Source of the DNA: Bacillota bacterium
GTDB lineage: Bacteria > Bacillota > Clostridia > Acetivibrionales > DSM-1351
DNA length: 64,000 nt
Assembly (NCBI GenBank): GCA_023400235.1
Contig: JAEXFI010000048.1
Span: forward strand, 1-64,000
Direction: 5' to 3'
The notes under the pieces were generated by a model that worked only from the letters and a program-made list of their open reading frames with translations, was not told the DNA's origin and made no database searches. Both the position numbers and the translations under genes were made by a program. Shown here in pieces: positions 53,217 through 61,617 of this stretch (position 1 is its first letter; every line of letters begins with the position of its first letter).

Positions 53217-53699
53217 TTACAGCCTTCCCTTCTCTCTTAATGTGTTCCTTGCCCTATATATAAGATTGGTAACGGAAGAAACCGATACCCCCATTATTCC
53301 GGCTGCCTCCTGATAGCTAAGCTCATTTATAAGACACAACACAACAGCCTGCCGCTGATTTTCAGGAAGCAGCCTTAACTTTGAAATAACCTTTGAAAGC
53401 TGGGCTCTGTCCTCCACCTCGTCCTGTATGTTCCGTGTTTCTTGCGGGGAGAATATTTCATCCTCCGTAAGCTTTACCCTGCTGTGTTTTCTTATGTAAT
53501 CCACATGGAGGTTATGAGCGACGGTCAGCAGCCAGGACTTAATGCGGGCATCGGGAAAATCTATCAGGCACATGGCCTTGACAAACACATCCTGAGTAAT
53601 ATCCTCCGCCTTTTGGTGGTTGAAGCTCAAGCTGTATAAATAGCGGTATATTATTTTATAGTAATCCCTGTACAGCATGGTAAAAACATCGGCTTTCAA
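53217..53699 (-). CDS. ECF-type RNA polymerase sigma factor
   Basis: A 160-aa sigma-70 family factor with region 2 (YRYLYSLSFNHQKAEDITQDVFVKAM, then SWLLTVAHNLHVDYIRKHSR) and region 4 (LPENQRQAVVLCLINELSYQEAAGIMGVSVSSVTNLIYRARNTLREK). It would direct transcription of a small regulon, probably including itself. TTG start at 53699 with GGGGGTG five bases upstream; the next ATG is at 53678. The downstream anti-sigma gene is coupled to it. The promoter it recognises is not identified here. Confidence 0.9.
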   Translation of the reverse strand: MKADVFTMLYRDYYKIIYRYLYSLSFNHQKAEDITQDVFVKAMCLIDFPDARIKSWLLTVAHNLHVDYIRKHSRVKLTEDEIFSPQETRNIQDEVEDRAQLSKVISKLRLLPENQRQAVVLCLINELSYQEAAGIMGVSVSSVTNLIYRARNTLREKGRL

Positions 53700-53840
53700 C
53701 CATTCACCCCCGGCCCTTGCATATTTACATACAATATACGTTTTACTTCCTATTATATCGCATTAATTTTACATGTTTTTAATTGTACCTGTTTTGCAGA
53801 TTGATTTTTATGCTTGCCGGGACTATGAATAAAATACGTA

Positions 53841-53869
53841 GGCCCGGATGCAGTCAAGTCATCCGGGCC
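53841..53869 (-). terminator. Perfect 10-bp hairpin after the RNase Z gene
   Basis: GGCCCGGATG/CATCCGGGCC around a nine-base loop, 16 bases past the RNase Z stop on the minus strand, followed by TACGTATTTT. A terminator is likely despite the weak T-run. Confidence 0.7.
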
Positions 53870-53884
53870 GTTAACACAAATATT

Positions 53885-54796
53885 TCATTCCTTGAATTTT
53901 ATACTTTTTTTCATTAGATCGATGCCCACAACAGTATTTTTAAATATGTCCCGGACCGAGGCTTCAAATTCCCCGGGCTTTTCCAAGGACGGACTGAAAT
54001 GGGTAAGCCACAGTTCTTCCACTTCCCCGTACCGAGCAAGCAGCGCGGCCTCTGAAAATAGCATATGCTTCTTGTCTATGGCTTTTTCAAGCTCGTGATT
54101 ATGGCCGTACATTCCTTCACATATGAAAAGCTCCGAACCTTTAATGAAATCCACCAGACCTTCCACAGGCCTGGTATCGGTGCAATAGCATATCTTGATA
54201 CCTTTTCTTGGCTTTCCCAAGACCATTTCAGGGCTGATAAGCCTGTCTCCCAGCCGGACTTCCTCTCCTCTCTGAAGCAGGCTCCAGCAGTTCACAGGTA
54301 TTCCCAGTTCCTCCGCCCTCATACTGTCGAACCTGCCCTGCCTTCGTATTTCAAAGCTGTAAGCAAGGCAGGGCATCCAGTGTTCAACAGGAATACTTCT
54401 TATATATATGTCGCTTAACGTGAATTCCGAGTCTTGATGTTCGGACAGCTCCAATAGCCTGAGCTCATAGGGAAGTTGCCCCACTATTACCAGCAGTCCC
54501 TCCACCACCCGCTTCAAGCCGGGCGGCCCTATCAGCACAAGAGGCTTCTGCCTGCCCGAGTTTCCCAGTGTCAAAAGTAACCCTGGAAGACCTGCCACAT
54601 GATCCGCATGGTAATGGGTGAACAGCACCGCATCAATTGCCTTAAACCCCCAACCGCAAAGCCTGACCGGTATTTGTCCTGCCTCTGGGCAATCCACCAG
54701 CAGCATACTGCCATTGTAACGCATTAATAATGCGGTCAGCCACCGGTCAGGAAGAGGCATCATTCCTCCGGTCCCCAGCAAACAAACATCCAGCAT
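53885..54796 (-). CDS. rnz: Ribonuclease Z-like MBL-fold nuclease
   Basis: A 303-aa MBL-fold protein: LGTGGMMPLPDRW at the start, metal motif FTHYHADHVAGLPGLL, CYCTDTRPV near the middle and the His motif LTHFSPSL near the end. These are the marks of the RNase Z/ElaC group, which trims tRNA 3' ends. The ATG at 54796 follows GGGAG by five bases; that site is the end of a two-unit structured repeat. Forms that start further upstream would only translate the repeat. A related phosphodiesterase is the alternative. Confidence 0.85.
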   Translation of the reverse strand: MLDVCLLGTGGMMPLPDRWLTALLMRYNGSMLLVDCPEAGQIPVRLCGWGFKAIDAVLFTHYHADHVAGLPGLLLTLGNSGRQKPLVLIGPPGLKRVVEGLLVIVGQLPYELRLLELSEHQDSEFTLSDIYIRSIPVEHWMPCLAYSFEIRRQGRFDSMRAEELGIPVNCWSLLQRGEEVRLGDRLISPEMVLGKPRKGIKICYCTDTRPVEGLVDFIKGSELFICEGMYGHNHELEKAIDKKHMLFSEAALLARYGEVEELWLTHFSPSLEKPGEFEASVRDIFKNTVVGIDLMKKSIKFKE

Positions 54797-54800
54797 TTTG

Positions 54801-55012
54801 TCTCCCATCTGCGAGCATAGCGCTACACAAATAGTAATGAAAGACACGCAGTGGCTTTCGCTGCGTGAAACCACTTTGACTTACCACATGTATCTTTCAC
54901 GCTAACCTCGCATCTACGCGCATGGCGCGTACACAAATAGTAATGAAAGGCACGCAGTGGCTTTCGCTGCTTGAAAGTCACTTTGATACACAACATGTAT
55001 CTTTCAAGCTAT
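54801..55012 (-). repeat. Two tandem 107-bp structured repeats before the RNase Z gene
   Basis: Units at 54801-54905 and 54906-55012, the same family and orientation as 7456-7776. The upstream unit is identical by eye to 7670-7776, 47 kb away. The unit next to the gene carries the GCGTGAAA/TTTCACGC version of the first stem, and its GC-rich palindrome is degraded. It ends GATGGGAG and supplies the RNase Z ribosome site. Bases 55013-55097 are a plain AT-rich spacer. Confidence 0.9.
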
Positions 55013-55097
55013 TCTCCAATTTGCATAATTGTTCTTCCAGTTATGTTTTGCATTTTTCAAGCATATTATTAAAAACTTCTGCCAAGGGCAGCCGTAA

Positions 55098-55613
55098 TCA
55101 GCTGACCCTAACATCCTTGCTGTAACGGTTGGCATAGCTGCTTGCAACAAAAGCCTCGGGCTTAATTTTGGTATCTATGCCCATTCCTTCGAAGTAACCC
55201 ACCATTTCTCTTATAAGTTTCCGGGTTTCCCCCTTTGTTCCAACGTCAATATGAGCTTCCAGCCTGCAGTCGAAGTTCTCGTATCGGGCCACGTAGTCGT
55301 ATAGAGCAGACATCAGCTCCTCATTAAGCATATTTGCCAGTTCGTATGTCAGCTGCGTTTCCTTTGCTATTTTTTCCCTGAGACTCATATACCTTCTGTT
55401 CTGAATTCTTTTGGATATGCAGCCCCAGGCACCGCTTCCCGCTCTGTGAATGTATATACCGGTTGCAAAACAGGTGAATCTGCCCTTTGTCTGTGAATCC
55501 GTGCCCACAGCCAGCTTGTATTTGCAGTCAGGATTCATTTTTATAAAATAGCTTATACTTGCCACTACATCCCCAAAACTCATATTCTTTTGCACAGAAT
55601 TAAAAAATTTCAT
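55098..55613 (-). CDS. YkuK-family (DUF458) RNase H-like protein
   Basis: A 171-aa protein of the YkuK/DUF458 family, known in Bacillus and Clostridia and predicted to have an RNase H-like fold. Visible features: MSFGDVVASISYFIKMNPD, then YKLAVGTDSQTKG (strand with conserved acidic residue) and LEAHIDVGTKGETRKLIREMVGY. The ATG at 55613 has GGTGG upstream and starts the conserved part; the frame extends to an ATG at 55661. The function is unknown, but a nuclease or spore role has been suggested for relatives. Confidence 0.82.
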   Translation of the reverse strand: MKFFNSVQKNMSFGDVVASISYFIKMNPDCKYKLAVGTDSQTKGRFTCFATGIYIHRAGSGAWGCISKRIQNRRYMSLREKIAKETQLTYELANMLNEELMSALYDYVARYENFDCRLEAHIDVGTKGETRKLIREMVGYFEGMGIDTKIKPEAFVASSYANRYSKDVRVS

Positions 55614-55676
55614 TTTTTTCCACCAACTTTCTTTATCATAACAGCGCAATGTCATACGCATATAATTTGTACGTTC

Positions 55677-55725
55677 AAAAACAATAAAAGAGTGATTAAA
55701 TCCATATCACCGGATCAATCACTCT
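55677..55725 (-). terminator. Terminator of the 40-aa peptide gene
   Basis: GAGAGTGATT/AATCACTCT arms on the minus strand followed by TTTATTGTTTTT. It is 58 bases past the stop of the short gene at 55783-55905 and ~65 bases before the YkuK start, so it supports a separate short transcript. Confidence 0.78.
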
Positions 55726-55782
55726 CGCTTGTAAATGTTAATTTTCTCAGAATCCCCCTGGAATTAAAAGGGGAATTCCCTA

Positions 55783-55905
55783 TCAAAAGCATTTATTCAA
55801 ATGAGGGTCAAACCAGTGCGAGTTACCATTAAAACATGGTCCTTCCTGTGTATGTGCCTTGCTTGTTTTTTCAGTACAAGGGTTAATAGAATATAAACTA
55901 TACAT
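55783..55905 (-). CDS. 40-aa cysteine-containing peptide
   Basis: An ATG at 55905 with AAAGGAGGG eight bases upstream opens 40 codons. The product begins MYSLYSINPC and ends in the motif CFNGNSHWFDPHLNKCF, with three Cys, two His and a WF pair. A good terminator follows. There is no signal peptide. It lies beside, and divergent from, a heterodimeric ABC exporter. I do not recognise the family. Candidates are a small structural or spore protein, a metal-binding peptide or a modified-peptide precursor; no maturation enzyme is nearby. Confidence 0.6.
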   Translation of the reverse strand: MYSLYSINPCTEKTSKAHTQEGPCFNGNSHWFDPHLNKCF

Positions 55906-56157
55906 CCAGAGACCCTCCTTTCGTAAATTTTAACTTACCGTTTCATCCATGGGTGATTTTTTCAGCCCCTTGAAGGCTCTTTTGAATTTTACAATATTAA
56001 ACATGTCCGGGTCAATAATTTCCCAGTATTGTAATTTGAATGTAAATAAACTGTTATATAATAGAAAAATCCTTAAACCCTTGCACAATAATTCTGATAT
56101 AATTTAATAAAATGAATTTAATAAATGAATTCAATAAAATATTACTGAGAAACATAT
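55906..56157. other. Divergent promoter region between the peptide gene and the ABC exporter
   Basis: AT-rich. Plus-strand -10-like boxes occur near 56055 (TATAAT with TTTGAA 16 bases upstream) and 56097. A small AGCC/GGCT hairpin lies near 55965. It probably holds promoters in both directions. Confidence 0.4.
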
Positions 56158-57939
56158 ATGTATACTACCGACAAGGGGAACAATAAAGCTATGGATAAAC
56201 TGCGCTACATCAGAGATCTCTTATCAAGGAACAAATTCCGTTACGCCATAGGAGTGTTATTTTTACTTTGCGTGGATATTCTGCAGTTGGTATTGCCCAA
56301 GATTCTGGGGAATGTTACCGACTTGCTTGAAAACCAAACTCTGACCAAGGAAAAACTGGCTGAATATGCTGTTGTAATCACACTTATCGCTGTAGGAGTG
56401 GCAGTATTCAGGTTTTTGTTCCGGTATACCCTTATGAGTGTATCCAGGTCTATTGAGCTTTCACTGAGGAACCGTTTTTATGCTCATCTTCAAAAGCTTT
56501 CCGTCAACTACTACAACACTCACAAAACCGGAGATTTGATGGCGCATGCCACAAATGACATGGGCAATGTCACCATGGCATCAGGACAAGGTGTCATTTT
56601 CGTTATTGACAGCTTTTTAATACCCATAGTGGCACTGATAATGATGCTGTTCACCGGAGGGTGGAAGCTCACCCTGGCTTGCTTCCTTCCTCTGCTGCTT
56701 TTAGGAATAGCAGTGGTGTTCTTTATGAAAATCATGCAATCCAGCGTTCAAAAGCAGCAGGAGGCCTTCTCAAGCCTGACTGAGGCTGCCCGGGAAAACT
56801 TTTCAGGTATCAGAGTAATAAAGGCTTTTGCCCAGGAGAAAAATGAAATAGAACGGTTTGAGAGAATCAATGCCGTCAACCGGGAAGCAAATCTTAGATA
56901 TGTCCGGCTTATGAGCATGATGTTTCCCACTGTCATGTCAATATCCGCCCTTTCTTTTGTCATAGCACTTTGGCTGGGAGGCATACTGGTAATCCAGGGC
57001 TCTGTGACACTTGGAGGCTTCGTAGCCTTCAACAGCTATCTGGGCATGCTCATCTGGCCTATCACAGCTATCGGCTGGGTCGCAAACATGTTCCAGCGGG
57101 GCCTGGTTTCCCTTGAACGTATTAATACAATTCTTGATGAAGCACCAGAGATATACGATACTGATACTGTTCATATGGAGACAGACCATATCCACGGAAC
57201 CATCGAATTTAAAAATCTGACCTTCACATATCCGGGTGCTGAAAAGCCTGTTTTACAGAACATAAATATTAAGCTGGAGTCTGGAAAAACTCTTGGAATA
57301 ATTGGCCGTACAGGAAGTGGAAAGACAACCCTGGTAAATCTTATTCCCAGGCTTTTAAAGTCTCCCCCGGAAACTCTTTTCATTGACGGCACCGATATTG
57401 AAAAGATACCCCTGCAGGTTCTCAGAAGCCTGATAGGCAGCGTACCCCAAGACACATTCCTGTTTTCAGACACCATAAGTGAAAATATCTCCTTCTTCAG
57501 AGAAAACAGCTCCGGGGAAATTGAAGCAGCTGCCAGAACTGCCAGGATACTGGACAGCATAAATGAATTTCCAGGCAAGTTTTCTACAGTATTGGGTGAA
57601 AGAGGTGTCACACTTTCCGGAGGCCAGAAGCAGCGTGTTGCCATAGCCCGTGCAGTAATAGGTTCTCCCAGGGTTCTTCTGCTGGATGACTGTCTGTCCG
57701 CCGTGGACGCCCACACGGAGGAGGAAATACTCAGGGACTTGAAGGCAATAATGCGGCAGAGAACCAGCGTAATAGTGTCCCACAGAATATCTGCCGTCAA
57801 GGATGCCGATGAAATCATAGTACTTGAAGACGGAATTATTTCCCAGAGAGGCACCCACGAGGAGCTGCTGTCACAGGCAGGTTTTTACCGGGAGCTATAC
57901 AACAAGCAATTGCTTATTAACCAGTTGGAGGAGTTTTGA
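56158..57939 (+). CDS. ABC exporter, half-transporter with degenerate catalytic site
   Basis: A 593-aa type IV ABC exporter: six membrane helices, then an ATPase domain with Walker A GRTGSGKTT, Q-loop PQDTFLF, signature LSGGQKQR, Walker B VLLLDDCLSAVD and H-loop SHR. The residue after Walker B is Asp instead of the catalytic Glu (LLDD), as in the BmrC/TM287 halves of heterodimeric exporters, so one of the two ATP sites would be inactive. The partner is the next gene, which starts within bases of its stop. The ATG at 56158 has a weak ribosome site; the ATG at 56191 is an alternative. Substrates of relatives are drugs or lipids. Confidence 0.9.
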   Translation: MYTTDKGNNKAMDKLRYIRDLLSRNKFRYAIGVLFLLCVDILQLVLPKILGNVTDLLENQTLTKEKLAEYAVVITLIAVGVAVFRFLFRYTLMSVSRSIELSLRNRFYAHLQKLSVNYYNTHKTGDLMAHATNDMGNVTMASGQGVIFVIDSFLIPIVALIMMLFTGGWKLTLACFLPLLLLGIAVVFFMKIMQSSVQKQQEAFSSLTEAARENFSGIRVIKAFAQEKNEIERFERINAVNREANLRYVRLMSMMFPTVMSISALSFVIALWLGGILVIQGSVTLGGFVAFNSYLGMLIWPITAIGWVANMFQRGLVSLERINTILDEAPEIYDTDTVHMETDHIHGTIEFKNLTFTYPGAEKPVLQNINIKLESGKTLGIIGRTGSGKTTLVNLIPRLLKSPPETLFIDGTDIEKIPLQVLRSLIGSVPQDTFLFSDTISENISFFRENSSGEIEAAARTARILDSINEFPGKFSTVLGERGVTLSGGQKQRVAIARAVIGSPRVLLLDDCLSAVDAHTEEEILRDLKAIMRQRTSVIVSHRISAVKDADEIIVLEDGIISQRGTHEELLSQAGFYRELYNKQLLINQLEEF

Positions 57940-57941
57940 TT

Positions 57942-59744
57942 ATGTCTGATGAAAGCAATATGATGCAGGAAGATGAAGTCACCGAGAAAGTTTATGATTC
58001 CAGGCTTATGGCCCGCCTCTTGAAATTCGCAGGGAAATACTGGCACTTGTTCCTAATTTCTGTGTTATTCCTGTTTGCAGCCACTCTGGTTGATCTGGCC
58101 AGGCCTTATCTCATGGGTACGGCTATTGACGAATATATAAAGAAAAGCAATATAGCCGCCTTGAACAGGCTGGGACTTTATTTCGTGCTCCTCATAGCCG
58201 CCGGCTTTGTTTTCAACCTGCTGCAGATATACGTATTAAGCTACGCGGGACAGTATATCATATACAATATACGGCAGCTTGTTTTTACCCACCTGCAAAA
58301 GCTGCCTCTGTCGTTCTTTGACAAGAACCCTGTGGGCAGGCTTGTAACCCGAATAACCAATGACACCGAAACACTGAACGATATGTATACAAATGTGCTT
58401 ATTACCCTGTTAAAAGATTTTTCAATTCTGGCAGGTACACTTATAATCATGTTCAGGCTCAATACAGGGCTTGCACTTATTACTCTGGCTGTCATGCCCG
58501 CGGTACTGGTGCTTACCGTCATTTTCCGGCTAAAAATCAGAAAGGTATACCGGAATGTACGTACCTCAATAGCAAAAGTAAACTCGGCTATTTCTGAAAA
58601 TATCTCAGGCATGCGAGTAATACAGCTGTTCAATAAGGAAAAGCCCAACTTTGAAAACTTCCACAAAATCGGAAGGGAGTATTATAAGGCCACCATGAGT
58701 GAGGTTGTTACCTTTGGCTTGTTCAGGCCCATGATAGAAATGGTCTCTTCCCTTTCCATTTCCCTGCTCATCTGGTTTGGGGGAGGAAAGGTCATGGACA
58801 ATACTCTGGAATTTGGGGTGCTGTATGCACTTATAAATTATATAGCACTTTTGTTTCAGCCCATAAATGACCTTGCTGAGAAATATAATATCCTGCAGTC
58901 CTCCATGGCTGCCTCCGAAAGGATTTTTATGATTCTCGACACACCTGCTGAAGAGGATGACGGAAAGCTGCTGCTGGACGAAAGAACCGCTTCCGGTGAT
59001 ATAGAGTTTAAAAATGTCTGGTTTGCCTACAACAGCGAAAACTGGGTCTTAAAGGATGTGAGCTTCAAAGTTCCGTCTGGGGGCACCGTTGCCATAGTAG
59101 GTCATACTGGTGCAGGAAAGACTTCTGTCATCAATCTGCTGAGCAGGTTTTACGAAATTCAGCGGGGAGATATTCTTATCAACGGTATAAGTGTTAAGAA
59201 TATTCAAAAGGCTTCTCTGAGAAAAGCCATAGGAGTTGTTCTTCAGGACGTTTTCCTTTTCAGCGGAAAGCTGAAGGAAAATATCCGGCTGAACGAGGAG
59301 AGTATTACTGAGGAAAAGCTTCAAAGTGTAGCCCGGTATGTAAACGCCCACAGTTTTATCAGCGGACTTCCAAACGGCTATGAGGAGGAGGTTATGGAGA
59401 GGGGTTCCACTTTTTCCTCGGGGCAGCGGCAACTCCTTGCCTTTGCCCGGGCACTGGCTTTTGACCCGGCTATTCTGGTGCTGGATGAAGCAACCTCCAG
59501 CATTGATACTGAAACCGAAATGCTGATTCAGGATGCCCTGACCAAGCTTACTGAGAACAGGACTACAATCATTATTGCCCACAGACTGTCAACCATCCAG
59601 CACGCTGACAAGATAATCGTACTCAATAAAGGGCGGGTCCACGAAAGCGGTACACACCAGGAGCTTTTAGCAGCCCGGGGTATGTATTACTCTCTCTATC
59701 AGCTGCAATACCAGCAGCAGGCGTCAGGCGGTGCAGGTCAATGA
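57942..59744 (+). CDS. ABC exporter, half-transporter with canonical Walker B
   Basis: A 600-aa partner of the preceding protein. An N-terminal acidic extension (~30 residues) precedes six helices and an ATPase with Walker A GHTGAGKTS, Q-loop LQDVFLF, signature FSSGQRQL (changed from LSGGQ) and Walker B ILVLDEATSSID with Glu present. Degenerate signature here and degenerate Walker B in the partner are what heterodimeric YheI/YheH-, BmrCD- or TM287/288-type exporters show. The ATG at 57942 has GGAGG ten bases upstream; a TTG at 57936 overlapping the previous stop is the alternative. Confidence 0.9.
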   Translation: MSDESNMMQEDEVTEKVYDSRLMARLLKFAGKYWHLFLISVLFLFAATLVDLARPYLMGTAIDEYIKKSNIAALNRLGLYFVLLIAAGFVFNLLQIYVLSYAGQYIIYNIRQLVFTHLQKLPLSFFDKNPVGRLVTRITNDTETLNDMYTNVLITLLKDFSILAGTLIIMFRLNTGLALITLAVMPAVLVLTVIFRLKIRKVYRNVRTSIAKVNSAISENISGMRVIQLFNKEKPNFENFHKIGREYYKATMSEVVTFGLFRPMIEMVSSLSISLLIWFGGGKVMDNTLEFGVLYALINYIALLFQPINDLAEKYNILQSSMAASERIFMILDTPAEEDDGKLLLDERTASGDIEFKNVWFAYNSENWVLKDVSFKVPSGGTVAIVGHTGAGKTSVINLLSRFYEIQRGDILINGISVKNIQKASLRKAIGVVLQDVFLFSGKLKENIRLNEESITEEKLQSVARYVNAHSFISGLPNGYEEEVMERGSTFSSGQRQLLAFARALAFDPAILVLDEATSSIDTETEMLIQDALTKLTENRTTIIIAHRLSTIQHADKIIVLNKGRVHESGTHQELLAARGMYYSLYQLQYQQQASGGAGQ

Positions 59745-59754
59745 GCTGCACCTG

Positions 59755-60756
59755 CTATAGCAGGCTGTTTATACAGGTTCTGAGTCTCAAGCCGTTTGCG
59801 CTTAGCCACCGGGCCTGCTGAGCAGCATTTTTTATCTGGTCTGAAACCACCTCCGCACCGTCCACACCATCCATATACCTGCCAAGGAAATGTATAAAAA
59901 CATCCAGCCTCCGAAGCATTATGAGCAGGGGTATTGCCCTGACTTCACCCTCAGACAGTCTGACAAACCTGCCATAACCCTCAAGAAAAGCTTCCAGCTG
60001 CAGCCACAGGCTGCTCTGCTTCATATTGATTATTTCTGACAGACATACAGACAGCTCCATAACCCGCAAATCCCTGGTTACAAACTCAAAGTCCAGCAGG
60101 GCAGTGATGTTCCCGTCTTCGTCCTCCAGTATGTTTGATCCATTCAGATCTCCGTGTATAAGCTGGTGTGGCAATTTTTTAAAATCCTCCCGGCTTTCAA
60201 TAAACATGGAAAGCTGGTCCGCCAGTTCCGTCAATTCCTGCTTGTATTCCCCAAACTCCTCAGGAGGCTGACCGCAGAAGTCAATCACCTGAGATACGGA
60301 GCACATGGGATGAGTATTTTCAAGCTCATAATAGGGACTATACACGGGCTTCAGACTGGTGCACATGTTTTCCAGAGCTTTTGTCAAGCCTCCCGCAGCC
60401 AAGCCATAGGACTTTAACTGGTCATAGGCCTGCAAGTCAGGGTTGCCACCCTCCAGGTAATGAAATAAAGCGGCAGGCTTTCCTTCCAGTGTCCATTTGA
60501 CAGTTTCACCGCCTATGCCCGCCACAGGGCTTGGTATCCCAAAGGGCAGCTCCAGCTTTGCCAATTGGCTGAGTATATGATGCTCATAGTTCACTTTATT
60601 AAAATCCCGATGCGTCTCGTATATCCGGAGCATATACCTGTGAGCCCCGGTACTTACAAAAAAGGTGGTATTGTTCATCCCCCCCTTGTGGGGACTCACA
60701 GTAAATTTGCAGCCTGGAACAAACTGCTGCAGCAGCGGCTCAAGATTAAATGCCAT
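59755..60756 (-). CDS. APH/ChoK-like kinase (homoserine kinase type II-like)
   Basis: A 333-aa protein of the aminoglycoside phosphotransferase/choline kinase fold. Catalytic loop HQLIHGDLNGSNIL, followed by ALLDFEFVTRD (DFD-like metal motif), and an N-terminal Gly-rich segment (KGGMNNTTFFVSTG). Such enzymes phosphorylate small molecules such as homoserine, thiamine or amino sugars. The ATG at 60756 overlaps the 3' end of the Nudix gene by 11 bases, so the two are translationally coupled. An aminoglycoside resistance role is not implied. Confidence 0.82.
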   Translation of the reverse strand: MAFNLEPLLQQFVPGCKFTVSPHKGGMNNTTFFVSTGAHRYMLRIYETHRDFNKVNYEHHILSQLAKLELPFGIPSPVAGIGGETVKWTLEGKPAALFHYLEGGNPDLQAYDQLKSYGLAAGGLTKALENMCTSLKPVYSPYYELENTHPMCSVSQVIDFCGQPPEEFGEYKQELTELADQLSMFIESREDFKKLPHQLIHGDLNGSNILEDEDGNITALLDFEFVTRDLRVMELSVCLSEIINMKQSSLWLQLEAFLEGYGRFVRLSEGEVRAIPLLIMLRRLDVFIHFLGRYMDGVDGAEVVSDQIKNAAQQARWLSANGLRLRTCINSLL

Positions 60757-61249
60757 AATAAGAATATTCTCCGTTCTTCTCCCTTGATACAAAGGGCAGG
60801 TTCAGCAAAGCATTGTCCCTGTTGTCAATAACACCCTGCAGTATCACTCTGGTGAGGTCAGGAACATCTGCTGCCTTGACAGCTTCATTTATATCCATGA
60901 ACAGGGCCTCGCTGTTCTCTCTGTTATCTGAGCAGGGAGTTCCTGAAACATAATCCATGAGGAAAACAGCATACCAATCCTTGAGATTGAACCTGATGCC
61001 TATGATATTTACAGGCTCCGCAGTAACAGTTGTTTCCTCCATAACCTCCCTGCGCAGAGCATCCTGAGGTGTTTCCTTTATTTTCACATAGCCTCCGGGA
61101 ATTATCAGCCTGCCCTTGCCTGCACCGTAAGTATGCCTGACAAGCAATACCTCATTTTTCTTTAGAACCACGCCTCCCACAGACTGGCACCAATTTGTAT
61201 CTCCTTCACCGTTCATAACTGCATGCGACTGCGTATTGTTTGCTTCCAT
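60746..61249 (-). CDS. Nudix hydrolase
   Basis: A 167-aa protein with a Nudix box GGYVKIKETPQDALRREVMEET; the catalytic REVMEE core is intact, but the usual EExGU end is EETTV. Nudix enzymes cleave nucleoside diphosphates linked to other groups. It has GGAGG nine bases before the ATG and overlaps the downstream APH-like kinase, which suggests a shared substrate path. The substrate is unknown. Confidence 0.88.
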   Translation of the reverse strand: MEANNTQSHAVMNGEGDTNWCQSVGGVVLKKNEVLLVRHTYGAGKGRLIIPGGYVKIKETPQDALRREVMEETTVTAEPVNIIGIRFNLKDWYAVFLMDYVSGTPCSDNRENSEALFMDINEAVKAADVPDLTRVILQGVIDNRDNALLNLPFVSREKNGEYSYYGI

Positions 61250-61377
61250 TTATGTATACCTCCAAGACTTTTTAAACTTAAATCTACTAGTGGTGTAACT
61301 AAAACCTATATTGCCGGTGAGGAAATTTTCTGCAGGGTAAGGCGGAGGACGAAGGCAATACTGTATGTATTGGCAAT

Positions 61378-61533
61378 AGTCAATTACTATCGGCTGTAAG
61401 CCGACTAGTTTGGGTTCGAAACTAAAGCCTGCTGAAGTACAGACTTTTAACCACCAAACCGTTGAAACCTTTAAATAAAATGCTTGAAAGCACATATTCG
61501 CCTGAAAGGCGAAGGTTCCAACCGTAATTGACT
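61378..61533. repeat. MITE-like element, long copy
   Basis: 156 bases with perfect 10-bp terminal inverted repeats AGTCAATTAC and GTAATTGACT, and internal palindromes (CGGCT/AGCCG, CGCCT/AGGCG). It is non-coding. Its ends match the element at 25161-25243. No clear target-site duplication is seen. Confidence 0.6.
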
Positions 61534-61591
61534 TTATGACAACGAAATTGTACGCAGAATTTAACCATTGGCAATATGTGACTTTTATTTT
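61526..61591 (-). repeat. Dispersed repeat matching 22336-22400
   Basis: Reads on the minus strand AAAAGTCACATATTGCC, GGTTAAATTCTG and AATTTCGTTGT, then AATTAC, as at 22336. It is contiguous with the MITE-like element, so the full repeat may be ~214 bases. Confidence 0.65.
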
Positions 61592-61617
61592 TTGCAGAGT
61601 ACTCGTTATCAGTTATA

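Larger units (their letters stand above)
61250..61617. other. 368-base intergenic region with a MITE-like element
   Basis: It holds the repeat at 61378-61591. The remainder is AT-rich with no gene or clear promoter recognised. It also carries the presumed promoter of the Nudix/kinase pair. Confidence 0.4.

Noticed and set aside
57171..57854. 227-aa minus-strand frame
   Set aside because: Antisense to the ATPase domain of the ABC exporter, whose motifs are intact on the plus strand.
59755..60756. Aminoglycoside resistance gene
   Set aside because: The APH fold is shared by many metabolic kinases, and the context (overlap with a Nudix gene) points to metabolism.
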